This document shows, piece after piece, positions 45,820 through 55,600 of a stretch of 64,000 bases of DNA. Position 1 is the first letter of the stretch, and every line of letters begins with the position of its first letter. Position numbers and translations under genes: made by a program. This stretch comes from Peptoniphilus sp034090345 (GTDB lineage: Bacteria; Bacillota; Clostridia; Tissierellales; Peptoniphilaceae): assembly GCF_034090345.1 (NCBI RefSeq), contig NZ_JAXDSS010000015.1, forward strand, positions 1-64,000, written 5' to 3'. The notes below the pieces were generated by a model that did not search any database, had not been told where the DNA came from, and worked only from the letters and a program-made list of their open reading frames with translations.

Positions 45820-46429
45820 ATTTAAAGTCAAACTCTTTTAAAATTTCTTTTATCATATCGTATTGATACCCCTTGTAAATAAGGTGGTTTATCAATTTTG
45901 ATTTTGTGTTGTGGTCTTTTTTTAAAGTATTGAATTTTTTTTGAGCATGGAGTTTTAAATTTTCAAATTCAATATCTTCGTCTAAATCAAGAACGGCTAT
46001 TTCGGCAAGATCTTTATCTATCCCATGCATTAATAAATGATTTTTGATTTTATTTCTACCGTATTTATTAATTTTGAGCTTGTCGTGAACAAAAGCAGAG
46101 GCATATTTTTTATCATCAATATAGCCTTTTTCAATTAAATAATTGGAAGTGAGTTCAACAATATCTTCATCATAACCTTTTTTCGAGAGATAGTCTTTAA
46201 CTTCTCTAACTGTTTTTTTATTTTGTATATATCTAAATACAGAGTTTGCTGCTTCAAATTTTTGATTTTGTTTTCTTATATTTGAAATTTCATCATCTTC
46301 TATTTCCATGCCTTTGTATAAATTAAATTTGACCAGTGTATCTTCAACGACTTCTACACCAGTCCCATTACTAAAAAATATGGAATATTTTTTATTTTTA
46401 TTTAGAAATACAATTTTTTCAATAATCAT
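45809..46429 (-). CDS. recX: RecA regulator RecX
   Basis: 206 aa, rich in helices, with repeated three-helix units: KTVREVKDYLSKKGYDEDIV, YIDDKKYASAFVHDKLKINKYGRNKIKNHLL (in parts) and the end HLIYKGYQYDMIKEILKEF. RecX binds RecA filaments and limits recombination. Start ATG follows AGGTGAT. The first 60 residues form a short extra N-terminal region. recA itself is not in the window. Confidence 0.85.
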   Translation of the reverse strand: MIIEKIVFLNKNKKYSIFFSNGTGVEVVEDTLVKFNLYKGMEIEDDEISNIRKQNQKFEAANSVFRYIQNKKTVREVKDYLSKKGYDEDIVELTSNYLIEKGYIDDKKYASAFVHDKLKINKYGRNKIKNHLLMHGIDKDLAEIAVLDLDEDIEFENLKLHAQKKFNTLKKDHNTKSKLINHLIYKGYQYDMIKEILKEFDFKYDR

Positions 46430-46554
46430 TTTATCACCTAATTAAATTTTAACATTTTTGAGTGGTAAAAGCTTGATTTTAATTAATATTGTTATAGTTT
46501 TAAAGTATTTCCATTTATGATATTATATTTAATAGAAATTTATAGAGGTGCACA

Positions 46555-46992
46555 ATGTTTGAAATAATCTCACAAGGTTTAAGATATGTATTCATAGTTA
46601 TAATATATTTATTTTTATTAAGTATTATAAGACTTATATACATGGATATAAAAAAAATGGATATGAAAGGATCTTATATGGATGCAGCTTATTTAAAAGT
46701 TGTGAATCGATTAGACTCTTTAGATTTTAAAATGGATGAATTTTACGTTTTAAAAGGCATTACAGTTATAGGAAGATCTTCAAAGTGTGATATTACTATA
46801 AAAGATAAATTTGTTTCAAAAGAACATATTGAAATCAGGGAAGAAGATGGGGTTTATTTCTTAGAAGATTTAAATTCTGCAAATGGCACTTTTTTAAATG
46901 GTGAGGAAGTTCACGATATAATAGAATTGAGAAACGGGGATAAAATTGGTGTGGGATTCATACAACTTTTATTCGTGGATGACAGGGGGTAG
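46555..46992 (+). CDS. Membrane-anchored FHA-domain protein
   Basis: 145 aa. One N-terminal TM helix (about 8-28) and a C-terminal FHA domain (about 60-140) with GRSSKCDITI, FVSKEHIEI and LEDLNSANGTFLNGEEV. FHA domains bind phosphothreonine, so it is a likely reader of PrkC-phosphorylated proteins. It precedes rodA and a PBP gene, like FhaB in the actinobacterial fhaB-rodA-pbpA cluster. Confidence 0.9.
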   Translation: MFEIISQGLRYVFIVIIYLFLLSIIRLIYMDIKKMDMKGSYMDAAYLKVVNRLDSLDFKMDEFYVLKGITVIGRSSKCDITIKDKFVSKEHIEIREEDGVYFLEDLNSANGTFLNGEEVHDIIELRNGDKIGVGFIQLLFVDDRG

Positions 46993-46995
46993 AAG

Positions 46996-48243
46996 ATGAT
47001 TAGTAAAGTTTTTAGATCTGATCAACCAAGAAATCTACTCTTAGTATTTGAAATTTTAGCAGTGCTATTGCTTTTCTTTTTTAATAACCAACATGTAGAC
47101 AAATATATAGTAATATTATTTTTTGGGCTAATTTCAGTAATTTATATTTCAAATTTTATATTAGGTAGGATATCAACTGGGGACAATTATATTTTCCTCA
47201 TTGTTTCCATGCTGTTAACCATAGGGATTTTGACCATATACAGATTAAATCCTGATTTAGGTCTTAAACAGTTAGTATGGGCATTGGTTGGTATATTAGT
47301 TTTTTATATAACTTATTTTGTGATGAGAGCTCTTAGAAAAATAGAGAATTGGACATATTTTTATGTGGCGATTTCTTTGTTTTTATTCTTCATAACTTTG
47401 GTGTTTGGAGTTGAAAGAGGGGGTTCAAAAAACTGGATAAAGCTTAGTGAAAGTGTTTTATTACAGCCTACAGAGCTTACAAAAATAGTATTAGTATTTT
47501 TAATAGCATCTTATTACACAGAGTATCAATACAAAATACCAAAGAAATTTAAGTATAAATCTGTTTTGTTGATGGGAGTAGTGTATTTTTTAATAGGGCT
47601 ACTTTTTATACAAAAGGACCTGGGAACAGCAGCAATATTTCTTTCAATTTTTTCAGGTATACAATTTATATATGAAGAAGATAGAAAGATGATTTTGTTA
47701 AATATTCTTTTAGTTATAGTGGGTAGTGTTGTAGGATATTTTTTGTTTAGACATGTGAGAGTTAGAATAGGAATTTGGTTAGATCCGTGGAATCCTGAGA
47801 CAATATATAAGAGCTCGGCTCAAATAGTTCAATCTCTATTTGCTATTGCTGAAGGGGGATTCTTTGGCAAGGGAATTGGTTTAGGATCTCCTAAGCTGGT
47901 TCCGGTAGGAAGCTCAGATTTTATATTCCCGGTTATATGTGAAGAGATGGGAATATTTGCCGGAATTGGAATTATAATGTTGTTTTTATTGCTTGCATAT
48001 AGAGCTGTAAAAATAAGCATAAGACAAGAATTTAAATTTTACAGAATACTTGCAATAGGCATTGGAATTTTATTTGCAGTACAATGCTTTTTAAACATAG
48101 GTGGAGTAATAAAACTTATACCTATGACAGGTTTGACATTGCCGTTTGTATCTTATGGCGGTTCTTCAATGCTTTCAAGTTTCATAGCTCTTGGGGTTCT
48201 ACAGGTAACAAGTGAAGATATGTCATATAAGTACGAGGGATAG
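46996..48243 (+). CDS. SEDS glycosyltransferase, RodA/FtsW family
   Basis: 415 aa polytopic protein with about ten to twelve TM helices. Motifs GGSKNWIKLSESVLLQPTELTKI, QKDLGTAAIF, SDFIFPVICEEMG and MTGLTLPFVSYGGSSM define the SEDS family. It lies 3 nt after the FHA gene and 2 nt before a class B PBP, so the pair probably forms a second peptidoglycan synthase beside the dcw FtsW. In coccoid anaerobes its role may be septal or peripheral; not decided here. Confidence 0.9.
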   Translation: MISKVFRSDQPRNLLLVFEILAVLLLFFFNNQHVDKYIVILFFGLISVIYISNFILGRISTGDNYIFLIVSMLLTIGILTIYRLNPDLGLKQLVWALVGILVFYITYFVMRALRKIENWTYFYVAISLFLFFITLVFGVERGGSKNWIKLSESVLLQPTELTKIVLVFLIASYYTEYQYKIPKKFKYKSVLLMGVVYFLIGLLFIQKDLGTAAIFLSIFSGIQFIYEEDRKMILLNILLVIVGSVVGYFLFRHVRVRIGIWLDPWNPETIYKSSAQIVQSLFAIAEGGFFGKGIGLGSPKLVPVGSSDFIFPVICEEMGIFAGIGIIMLFLLLAYRAVKISIRQEFKFYRILAIGIGILFAVQCFLNIGGVIKLIPMTGLTLPFVSYGGSSMLSSFIALGVLQVTSEDMSYKYEG

Positions 48244-48245
48244 AG

Positions 48246-49682
48246 ATGAATATAAAAGAAAATAGGAGAATGTTAGTGGTCCTTGTGGGGCTTATTATAA
48301 TGTTCTTAGGTTTGATATTTTATTTGAGTTATTTTACAATATTTGATGCTAAAGAAATTGTAAAACATCCTGCCAATAGGCGTGATGCAATTAAAGTTGC
48401 AGCTTTGAAGAGAGGGACTATAGTAGATAGGAATGGAGAAGTACTAGCCCAAACCGAAGGAGAAAAGTATAAATATACTAGAGTTTATCCTCATCCAAGG
48501 GCCTATGCACATATAGTTGGGTATTCAAGTAAGACTAAGGGCAGTTCCGGGTTAGAAGCCTCATATAGCAAACAACTTTTGGGGATTGAAGGTTCCGGTA
48601 CATTGAAGTCAATCCGTGCATTCTTTAATAATAAAGTAGATTCTGATGTTGGAAATGATTTGACATTGACAACAAGCACTAAAATACAACAGTATATAAG
48701 AGATAAATTAGCTGAAAGTGGAGAAAAGGGTGCAGCTGTTGTTATGAATCCGAAAACTGGAGAAATTTTAGGAATGGTGTCTTATCCGGACTTTAATATT
48801 CAAAACATAGATTCTGATTATAGCGCCATAGTTGAGCAAAATAATGGTGCGTTTTTTAATAATGCAATTCAAGGGGGATATGCTCCGGGTTCTATTTTTA
48901 AGATAATATCTACTGCAGCAATAATAGAATCTGGAATAGACCAAAAGTATAAAGATACTGGAGAAGAAGAAATTTTGGGCCGTGCAATAAAAAATGCAGG
49001 TGGAAAAGAGTATGGAGATCTTAATTTAAATAAAGCATTTACTCATTCTGTAAATACTTATTTTGCAAATAAAGTTGCAGAAGTTGGAAAAGATAAATTT
49101 GTAGAAGTTGCAGAGAGATTTATGATGAATAAAAAAGTGGACTTTGATTTAAATACAAATACAACTTATCTTGCAAAATCTTCGTTCAATTCCGCGCATT
49201 GGGATCAACATGCTTTGGCGAGTGCCGGTATAGGGCAGGCAGATATTCTAACTACGCCATTAGAAATGTGTATGGTAGCATCTGCAATAGCTAATGAGGG
49301 AAAGATGATGGCTCCATACTTGGTAAGTAATATAAAATCACCTGAAGGTTCTAATATATTTACAAGAGAACCACAAGTTTTATCAGAAGCAGTATCTCCG
49401 GAAGTTGCGAAACAGATAGGTGATATGATGGTGAATGTAGTGCGAAGTGGTTCCGGGAAAACTGCCAAAATAAGAAGAGCTCAAGTTGCAGGAAAGACTG
49501 GGACAGCGCAGATATCTAAGGATGCAGATAAGTATAATGCTTGGTTTGTAGGATATGCACCTGCAAAAGACCCTGAAGTTGCTGTAGCAGTAATTATTCA
49601 AAACGTTGAACAATTTGGAGGAGAAATAGCAGCCCCTATAGCTGGAGATATAATAAATTATTCACTGGGAGTGTTGGACTGA
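48246..49682 (+). CDS. Class B penicillin-binding protein (PbpA-like)
   Basis: 478 aa. One TM helix (about 9-30), a short pedestal, and a transpeptidase with Ser216-x-x-Lys219 (GSIFK), SVN (268-270) and KTG (417-419). It lacks PASTA domains and is much shorter than the dcw PBP. Directly after the SEDS gene, it resembles the PbpA type of FHA-RodA-PbpA clusters. It overlaps ispD by 1 nt. Confidence 0.92.
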   Translation: MNIKENRRMLVVLVGLIIMFLGLIFYLSYFTIFDAKEIVKHPANRRDAIKVAALKRGTIVDRNGEVLAQTEGEKYKYTRVYPHPRAYAHIVGYSSKTKGSSGLEASYSKQLLGIEGSGTLKSIRAFFNNKVDSDVGNDLTLTTSTKIQQYIRDKLAESGEKGAAVVMNPKTGEILGMVSYPDFNIQNIDSDYSAIVEQNNGAFFNNAIQGGYAPGSIFKIISTAAIIESGIDQKYKDTGEEEILGRAIKNAGGKEYGDLNLNKAFTHSVNTYFANKVAEVGKDKFVEVAERFMMNKKVDFDLNTNTTYLAKSSFNSAHWDQHALASAGIGQADILTTPLEMCMVASAIANEGKMMAPYLVSNIKSPEGSNIFTREPQVLSEAVSPEVAKQIGDMMVNVVRSGSGKTAKIRRAQVAGKTGTAQISKDADKYNAWFVGYAPAKDPEVAVAVIIQNVEQFGGEIAAPIAGDIINYSLGVLD

Positions 49683-50380
49683 TGATAAATGGGCAATATG
49701 TGAGCGCTATGGTGGCAGCAGCTGGAATGGGTAGAAGAATGAAAACTGATTTAAATAAACAGTTTTTAGAAATAAGCGGGGATAAGATATTATCTCATAC
49801 ATTAAAAAAGATATTGGAGTCAAAATATATTGATCATTTGACAATTATAATAAAGGATACAGACTTGAACTATTTGAATGGCATATTGGAAACCTTAAAA
49901 ATAAATATACCTTATAATATAGTATACGGTGGAACGGAAAGACAGGATTCAATTTACAATGGTCTTTTACAAATTCCAGATAATACAAAAATAGTTTTGA
50001 CACACGATGGAGCAAGGCCTCTAGTTAAACCATCTAAGATAGATGAAGTTATAGAAGCGGCTTTTGAAACAGGAGCTGCAACTCTTGCAAATACAGTTAA
50101 AGACACTATAAAAATTTCTCACAATGGTAAAACTGTAGACTACACTCCAAATAGAAATGAACTTTGGGCAGTGCAAACTCCACAGGTATTTTTTAAAGAA
50201 GTTTTGATGAGTGCTTATAATCAAGCTTATCAAGAAGGCTATTATGGAACGGATGATTGTTCTTTGGTGGAAAAAACCGGAAGAAAAGTTAAATTGGTTT
50301 GGAATGACTATGGTAACTTAAAGATAACTACTCCAGAAGACTTAATTTTAGCCGAAGCATTAATAGGAAGTGACATATGA
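49682..50380 (+). CDS. ispD: 2-C-methyl-D-erythritol 4-phosphate cytidylyltransferase
   Basis: 232 aa nucleotidyltransferase. AAAGMGRRM (12-20) binds CTP; GGTERQDSIYNGL and THDGARPLV are typical of IspD. It forms CDP-methylerythritol in the MEP isoprenoid pathway, feeding undecaprenyl phosphate among others. It overlaps ispF by 4 nt. Confidence 0.94.
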   Translation: MINGQYVSAMVAAAGMGRRMKTDLNKQFLEISGDKILSHTLKKILESKYIDHLTIIIKDTDLNYLNGILETLKINIPYNIVYGGTERQDSIYNGLLQIPDNTKIVLTHDGARPLVKPSKIDEVIEAAFETGAATLANTVKDTIKISHNGKTVDYTPNRNELWAVQTPQVFFKEVLMSAYNQAYQEGYYGTDDCSLVEKTGRKVKLVWNDYGNLKITTPEDLILAEALIGSDI

Positions 50381-50856
50381 AGATAGGCATAGGGTATGAT
50401 GTACACAAATTAGTTGAAGGAAGGGATTTGTTCCTTGGCGGTCTGAAAATAGAATATGAAAAGGGACTTTTGGGACATTCAGATGCAGATGTTTTGATAC
50501 ATGCGATAATGGATGCAATTTTGGGAGCTCTTGCCTTGGGAGATATTGGCAAATTATTTCCTGACACTGACATGGCATACAAAGATATAGATTCTAAAAT
50601 CTTACTAGAAAGAGTTGTTGAAGTTATGGAATCTAAAGGTTATATGATAGGGAATTTAGATTCTATAGTTATTTGCGAAGAACCTAAGTTAAAAAATCAT
50701 ATAGAAGCTATTAGAACTATATTGGCTAAAATTTTAAAGACAGACGTTGAAAATGTGTCTATAAAAGCCACAACAACTGAAAAATTAGGATTTGAAGGAA
50801 GGAAAGAAGGAATAGCGGCACAAAGTGTTGTGCTATTAGAGAGGAGAAATATATGA
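50377..50856 (+). CDS. ispF: 2-C-methyl-D-erythritol 2,4-cyclodiphosphate synthase
   Basis: 159 aa. Metal ligands Asp8, His10 (GYDVHKL) and His42 and the motif LLGHSDADVLIHAIMDAILGA are visible, as is TTTEKLGFEGRKEGIAAQ at the end. It makes the cyclodiphosphate of the MEP pathway. ispD-ispF adjacency is common. It overlaps the next gene by 4 nt. Confidence 0.95.
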   Translation: MKIGIGYDVHKLVEGRDLFLGGLKIEYEKGLLGHSDADVLIHAIMDAILGALALGDIGKLFPDTDMAYKDIDSKILLERVVEVMESKGYMIGNLDSIVICEEPKLKNHIEAIRTILAKILKTDVENVSIKATTTEKLGFEGRKEGIAAQSVVLLERRNI

Positions 50857-51509
50857 AATTTTTTATCGATACTGCAGATGTAGAAGAAATAAGAGAAATT
50901 AATTCATGGGGAGTTGTTTCAGGAGTAACTACAAACCCGAGTTTAATAGCAAAAGAGGGAAAAGTTTTTGAAGATGTTGTCAAAGAAATCACTGAAATAG
51001 TAGACGGACCAATTTCTGCAGAAGTAACAGCACTTGATGCAGAGACCATGGTTGCTCAAGCTATGGAACTTGTAAAGATTTCAGATAATATTGTAATTAA
51101 GATTCCAATGACAGATGAAGGATTAAAAGCAGTTAAAGTATTGTCTAAAGAAGGTATAAAGACAAATGTAACTTTGATATTTTCTGCTAATCAAGCACTT
51201 TTGGCAGCAAGAGCCGGTGCTAGCTATGTAAGTCCATTTATAGGCAGACTTGATGATATAGGACAAGATGGAATGGAGCTCATCAGAGATTTAGCTCTAA
51301 TTTTTAGTATTTATGGTATTGAAACAGAAGTTATTGCAGCTTCAGTAAGACACACAGGCCACGTTTTAGAGTGTATGAAGGCTGGAGCGGATATTGCAAC
51401 AATACCTTACAAAGTTTTCAAACAAATGCTTTCACATCCTTTAACTAATTCAGGGATAGAGAAGTTTTTAGAAGATTTTAAAACAGTTAAGACAAAAGGA
51501 GAATTTTAA
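50853..51509 (+). CDS. fsa: Transaldolase-like fructose-6-phosphate aldolase
   Basis: 218 aa small TIM-barrel transaldolase (subfamily 3B). FIDTADVEEIREI at the start, GVTTNPSLI, Schiff-base Lys83 in VIKIPMTDEG and YVSPFIGRLDDIG. The family includes transaldolase (TalC) and fructose-6-phosphate aldolase (Fsa), which sequence alone does not separate. It is followed by a fructose bisphosphatase gene sharing one base. Confidence 0.9.
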   Translation: MKFFIDTADVEEIREINSWGVVSGVTTNPSLIAKEGKVFEDVVKEITEIVDGPISAEVTALDAETMVAQAMELVKISDNIVIKIPMTDEGLKAVKVLSKEGIKTNVTLIFSANQALLAARAGASYVSPFIGRLDDIGQDGMELIRDLALIFSIYGIETEVIAASVRHTGHVLECMKAGADIATIPYKVFKQMLSHPLTNSGIEKFLEDFKTVKTKGEF

Positions 51510-52477
51510 TGAACAGAAATTTAGCGCTTAATTTAGCAAGAGTTACAGAGGCAGCGGCAATAAATGCGGCAAAATGGCTTGGCAAAGGAGATAAAAACGG
51601 AGCTGACGGAGCAGCTGTAGATGCCATGAGAAGAATGCTTGATCAAATCGAAGTCGATGCAGAAGTTGTAATCGGAGAAGGTGAGATGGATGAAGCACCT
51701 ATGCTTTACATAGGTGAAAAAATTGGTGAAGGCAAATTAAATGCAGATAAAGTTGATATTGCAGTGGATCCGGTTGACGGAACAACAGCAGTTTCAAAGG
51801 GTATGAACAATGCAATAGCTGTAATAGCAATGGCGCCAAGAGGATGTCTATTATTTGCACCAGATGTGTATATGGATAAAATAGCATGTGGGCCTAAAGC
51901 TAAAGGGTGTATAAATTTAAATGATTCTCCAACCGAAAATATAAAGAGAGTGGCTAAAGCATTAGATAAAAATGTTGAAGACATAACAGTTGCAATACTA
52001 GATAGAGAACGTCATCAAAAAATAGTAGATGAGGTTAGAACGCTTGGTGCAAAAATAAAATCTTTCTCAGAAGGAGATATCATAACTGCAGTTGAAACTT
52101 GTTTTGAAGATTCAGGGGTTGATTTATTACTTGGAATAGGTGGAGCACCTGAAGGAGTAATAGCAGCAGCGGCAATCAAGTGTCTTGGTGGAGATTTCCA
52201 AGGAAGACTTGCGCCATCAGATGAAGAACAAGTTGAAAGATGTAAAACTTTAAATGCTGATTTAGATAAAATTTATACAATAGATGATCTAGTAAAGGGC
52301 GATGAAGTTGTATTCTCAGCAACTGGAGTTTCAAAAGGGGAACTTTTAGATGCAGTTAAATTTATTTCAAAAGATGTTGCTACTACTGAAACATTAGTGC
52401 TCAGACTTCCAAGTGGTACAGCAAGATACGTAAAATCACAACACAAACTATCTCAAAAACCTGAATATGCTAAGTAA
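51509..52477 (+). CDS. glpX: Class II fructose-1,6-bisphosphatase GlpX
   Basis: 322 aa Li-sensitive phosphatase fold. Metal-binding VIGEGEMDEAPML and DPVDGTTAVSKGMNNAIAV (87-105), then GIGGAPEGVIAAAAIKCLGG. It makes fructose-6-phosphate in gluconeogenesis and is adjacent to the transaldolase-like gene, pointing to linked sugar-phosphate metabolism. It shares one base with fsa. Confidence 0.95.
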   Translation: MNRNLALNLARVTEAAAINAAKWLGKGDKNGADGAAVDAMRRMLDQIEVDAEVVIGEGEMDEAPMLYIGEKIGEGKLNADKVDIAVDPVDGTTAVSKGMNNAIAVIAMAPRGCLLFAPDVYMDKIACGPKAKGCINLNDSPTENIKRVAKALDKNVEDITVAILDRERHQKIVDEVRTLGAKIKSFSEGDIITAVETCFEDSGVDLLLGIGGAPEGVIAAAAIKCLGGDFQGRLAPSDEEQVERCKTLNADLDKIYTIDDLVKGDEVVFSATGVSKGELLDAVKFISKDVATTETLVLRLPSGTARYVKSQHKLSQKPEYAK

Positions 52478-52491
52478 TTTTGGAGGGAAAA

Positions 52492-54171
52492 TTGCCTAAT
52501 AATAGTTTCAATAGCGAAGTATTAAATAATAAAACTATAGATGATTTAAGAAATATAGCGGTTTCCATGGGGTTAATAGACCATAAGTCTTTAACCCGCG
52601 GAGACTACTATAATTATATAGTAAGTGGTAAAAAGCCAATAATAGATAGTTATGACGAAGAATTTTTAGAAAAGTTATCTTTAATTGATTTGAGAAAAAT
52701 TGCCACAGATATGGGTGTGCAGAGCTCATACAAATTAAAGAAAGAAGAATTGATTAAAACCATTTTAGAAACTCAAGTTAACTTATCAGATCAAGATATA
52801 AACAGATCCAAACTTAATTCAATGACACTTATAAAACTTCGAGAAATGGCAGATGAACTTGGAGTAGAAAAATCATATACATTAAAGAAACAAGAGATAG
52901 TAGATAGAATTTTAAATATTCAATCTGACCAAGACGCAGAAGAATTTAATGAATTTTATGAAGATTTTATTTCAGAAGATACTAATGAGAAAGAGACAAT
53001 AGATGTTTCAGAGTTATCAGACAATGCAACAGAAATAGTTGAGGATATGGAAGATATAAATTATGTGAGTGGTATCTTAGATTTATATCAAGATGGATAT
53101 GGGTTTTTAAGAGTAAATAATTATATTCCGGGAGAAGGCGATATATATGTTTCTCCGAGTCAGATTAGAAGGTTTAGACTTAGAAATGGAGATGAAATAG
53201 TAGGTGTGCCTAGACCTGATAAAGAAGGAGAATCCTACAATGCACTAATATATATTAAATCAGTAAATGGAATAGAGCCTAATAAGATTGTAAAAAGACC
53301 TTATTTTGATAATTTGACCCCAATTTATCCTAATCAAAGATACATTCTTGAAAGTGATCCAAAAGACACTGCAACAAGAATGATCGATTTGATAGCCCCA
53401 ATAGGAAAAGGTCAAAGAGGGCTTATAGTATCTCAACCAAAGAGCGGTAAGACTACACTTTTGAAAAAAATAGCATCTTCAATTTCTAAAAACTATCCTG
53501 AAGCACATTTAATGGTTTTACTAATAGATGAAAGGCCGGAAGAAGTTACAGATATGATGAGATCTGTAAAGGGAGAAGTAATCTATTCAACATTTGATGA
53601 ACAACCTAAAAATCATACAAAGGTTGCTGAAGCTGCAATAGAGAGGGCGAAGAGATTAGCTGAACAGAAAAAGGACGTAATAATTTTGCTCGATTCACTT
53701 ACAAGACTTACAAGAGCATATAATTTAATAACTCCGGCAAGTGGAAAAACACTATCAGGTGGACTTGATCCACTTTCGCTACACAAGCCAAAGCGATTTT
53801 TTGGAGCTGCAAGAAATGTTGAAGAAGGAGGCTCTCTTACAATATTGGCAACTGCTTTAGTAGACACAGGCTCAAGAATGGACGATGTAATATTTGAAGA
53901 ATTTAAAGGTACCGGAAATATGGAAGTTCATTTAGATAGAAAGTTGTCTGAAAAGAGAATTTTCCCTGCAATTGACATTTTCAAATCAGGTACTAGAAAA
54001 GAAGAGTTACTATTGAATGAAGAAGAAATGGAATTTAACTGGGCAGTTAGAAGAGCTATGAACAGTGAGTCAACACAAGAGCTCACAGAATATTTATTAG
54101 ATACAATTCAAAAATATGACAAGAATAAGGATTTGTTGAGAGTTTCAATAGAGAAGTTGAATAAAATATGA
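52492..54171 (+). CDS. rho: Transcription termination factor Rho with three N-terminal repeats
   Basis: 559 aa hexameric RNA helicase. Start is TTG 52492, since GGAGGG (52482-52487) sits just before it; an upstream TTG overlaps the SD. Three helical Rho_N/SAP-like repeats (about 11-44, 59-92, 108-141: TIDDLRNIAVSMG, LIDLRKIATDMG, LIKLREMADELG) precede an acidic linker (142-190), a cold-shock RNA-binding domain (about 190-245) and the ATPase with QPKSGKTTLL, LLIDERPEEVTDM and LDSLTRLTRAYN. Rho usually has one such repeat. Confidence 0.94.
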   Translation: MPNNSFNSEVLNNKTIDDLRNIAVSMGLIDHKSLTRGDYYNYIVSGKKPIIDSYDEEFLEKLSLIDLRKIATDMGVQSSYKLKKEELIKTILETQVNLSDQDINRSKLNSMTLIKLREMADELGVEKSYTLKKQEIVDRILNIQSDQDAEEFNEFYEDFISEDTNEKETIDVSELSDNATEIVEDMEDINYVSGILDLYQDGYGFLRVNNYIPGEGDIYVSPSQIRRFRLRNGDEIVGVPRPDKEGESYNALIYIKSVNGIEPNKIVKRPYFDNLTPIYPNQRYILESDPKDTATRMIDLIAPIGKGQRGLIVSQPKSGKTTLLKKIASSISKNYPEAHLMVLLIDERPEEVTDMMRSVKGEVIYSTFDEQPKNHTKVAEAAIERAKRLAEQKKDVIILLDSLTRLTRAYNLITPASGKTLSGGLDPLSLHKPKRFFGAARNVEEGGSLTILATALVDTGSRMDDVIFEEFKGTGNMEVHLDRKLSEKRIFPAIDIFKSGTRKEELLLNEEEMEFNWAVRRAMNSESTQELTEYLLDTIQKYDKNKDLLRVSIEKLNKI

Positions 54172-54917
54172 TAAATATAAATAGCAAAGAAAATAAAATT
54201 TATAAATATTTAAAATCACTACAACAAAAGAAATACAGAGATAAAGAAAATTTATTTTATATAGAGGGCTTCGTTGTTTTAAATGAAGCTCTTCAATATA
54301 AAATTCCAAAATTTATAGCTGTGAGCGAATCTAAACTTTCAGAGCTTTTGGAATTAAATATAAAAACTGAAATTTATATAATATCAGATAAAATATTTAA
54401 AGGCCTTTCAGATACAGTTAATTCACAAGGTGTGATAGCATACTTTGAGCAAATTCACAGTACGGGAATAGAAAGTATAAGAGATGGAAAATATATATTG
54501 CTTGACGATGTGAGAGACCCAGGAAACGTTGGTGGGATTATAAGAAGTGCTGATGGTTTTGGAGTTAAGCTTATTATGACACCGGAGTGCGTTGAACTAT
54601 ACAATCCAAAACTCATTCGCTCAACAATGGCATCTATCTTTAGAACCGAAATTCACATTTTAAAAGAAAAAGCAGAAGTTTTAAAACTCAGAGAAAAAGG
54701 TTTTGAAATTATAGTTACAGATGTAAACGGTGGGGAAATATCCAAAGACTTTGAATTTAAAAAAGATACTGTATTAGTTTTGGGAAATGAAGCAAAGGGA
54801 GTTTCAAAAGAAATTTCAAGTTTGGCCGACAGAAAAATATATATAAAAACTCAAAACATTGAATCGTTGAATGTAAACGTAGCGGGCTCAATATTGATGT
54901 ATGAGATGATGAGATAA
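54168..54917 (+). CDS. TrmH-family (SpoU) RNA 2'-O-methyltransferase
   Basis: 249 aa SPOUT methyltransferase. An N-terminal L30e-like substrate-binding part (FYIEGFVVLNEAL) precedes the knot domain with LLDDVRDPGNVGGIIRSADGFG, LVLGNEAKGVS and SLNVNVAGSILMYEM. It methylates a ribose in rRNA or tRNA; the exact site cannot be told. It overlaps rho by 4 nt. Confidence 0.92.
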   Translation: MININSKENKIYKYLKSLQQKKYRDKENLFYIEGFVVLNEALQYKIPKFIAVSESKLSELLELNIKTEIYIISDKIFKGLSDTVNSQGVIAYFEQIHSTGIESIRDGKYILLDDVRDPGNVGGIIRSADGFGVKLIMTPECVELYNPKLIRSTMASIFRTEIHILKEKAEVLKLREKGFEIIVTDVNGGEISKDFEFKKDTVLVLGNEAKGVSKEISSLADRKIYIKTQNIESLNVNVAGSILMYEMMR

Positions 54918-55595
54918 ATGATAGTTGTAGATTACTATACAAACGAAACAATTAAAACTAAATTAAAAAATTATGGTGAAGTTGTAACCACACTTCCTAA
55001 TTCAAAAATATATGAGGGAATAGATGCACACCCTGACATTCTAATAAGAAAGTTAGACGAAGAAACCATTGCTGTGGATTCACAAAATATAGAGTATTAT
55101 TCGAATATTTTTAAGAACAAAAAAATAATTCAAATTGAAAATATTCAAAGTCCATATCCAAACCATGTAAAACTTAATTTTGCAGTTTATAAAAATCTTT
55201 TTATTCATAATTTAAAATTTACAGATAAAAAAGTTTTGGAATTTTATAAAGAGAGAGATTTTAACCTTATAGATGTAAAGCAAGGCTATACAAAATGCAA
55301 TCTTGCAGTTGGTAAAAATTGTCTAGTAACTTCAGATGTTGATATTTATGAAAAATTAAAAAATATTTCAAATATATTGTTGATTGAGCACAAACAAATT
55401 GAACTTAGAAATTTTGAATACGGTTTTATTGGCGGTGCGACAGGTTTAGTAGGAGATAGATTGTTTTTTACAGGTGTATTAGAAGGGCATTCATCAAAAG
55501 ATAAAATTATAAAATTTTTAGAAGCTAATAATGAAAATTTTGAGTTTTTAACAGAAAGTAATATAATCGATATAGGAAGTATTATCGAGATTTAG
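54918..55595 (+). CDS. Conserved protein, DUF6873-like
   Basis: 225 aa cytoplasmic protein that starts right at the end of the methyltransferase gene. KQGYTKCNLAVGKNCLVTSDVDIYEKL, NFEYGFIGGATGLVGDRLFFTG and LEGHSSKDKIIKFLE recall a clostridial family called DUF6873 (said to have the fold of guanidino-group-modifying enzymes); this is from memory. No function can be given. Cys residues in the KCNL region and GH in LEGHS are candidates for conserved sites. Confidence 0.65.
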   Translation: MIVVDYYTNETIKTKLKNYGEVVTTLPNSKIYEGIDAHPDILIRKLDEETIAVDSQNIEYYSNIFKNKKIIQIENIQSPYPNHVKLNFAVYKNLFIHNLKFTDKKVLEFYKERDFNLIDVKQGYTKCNLAVGKNCLVTSDVDIYEKLKNISNILLIEHKQIELRNFEYGFIGGATGLVGDRLFFTGVLEGHSSKDKIIKFLEANNENFEFLTESNIIDIGSIIEI

Positions 55596-55600
55596 ATTTA

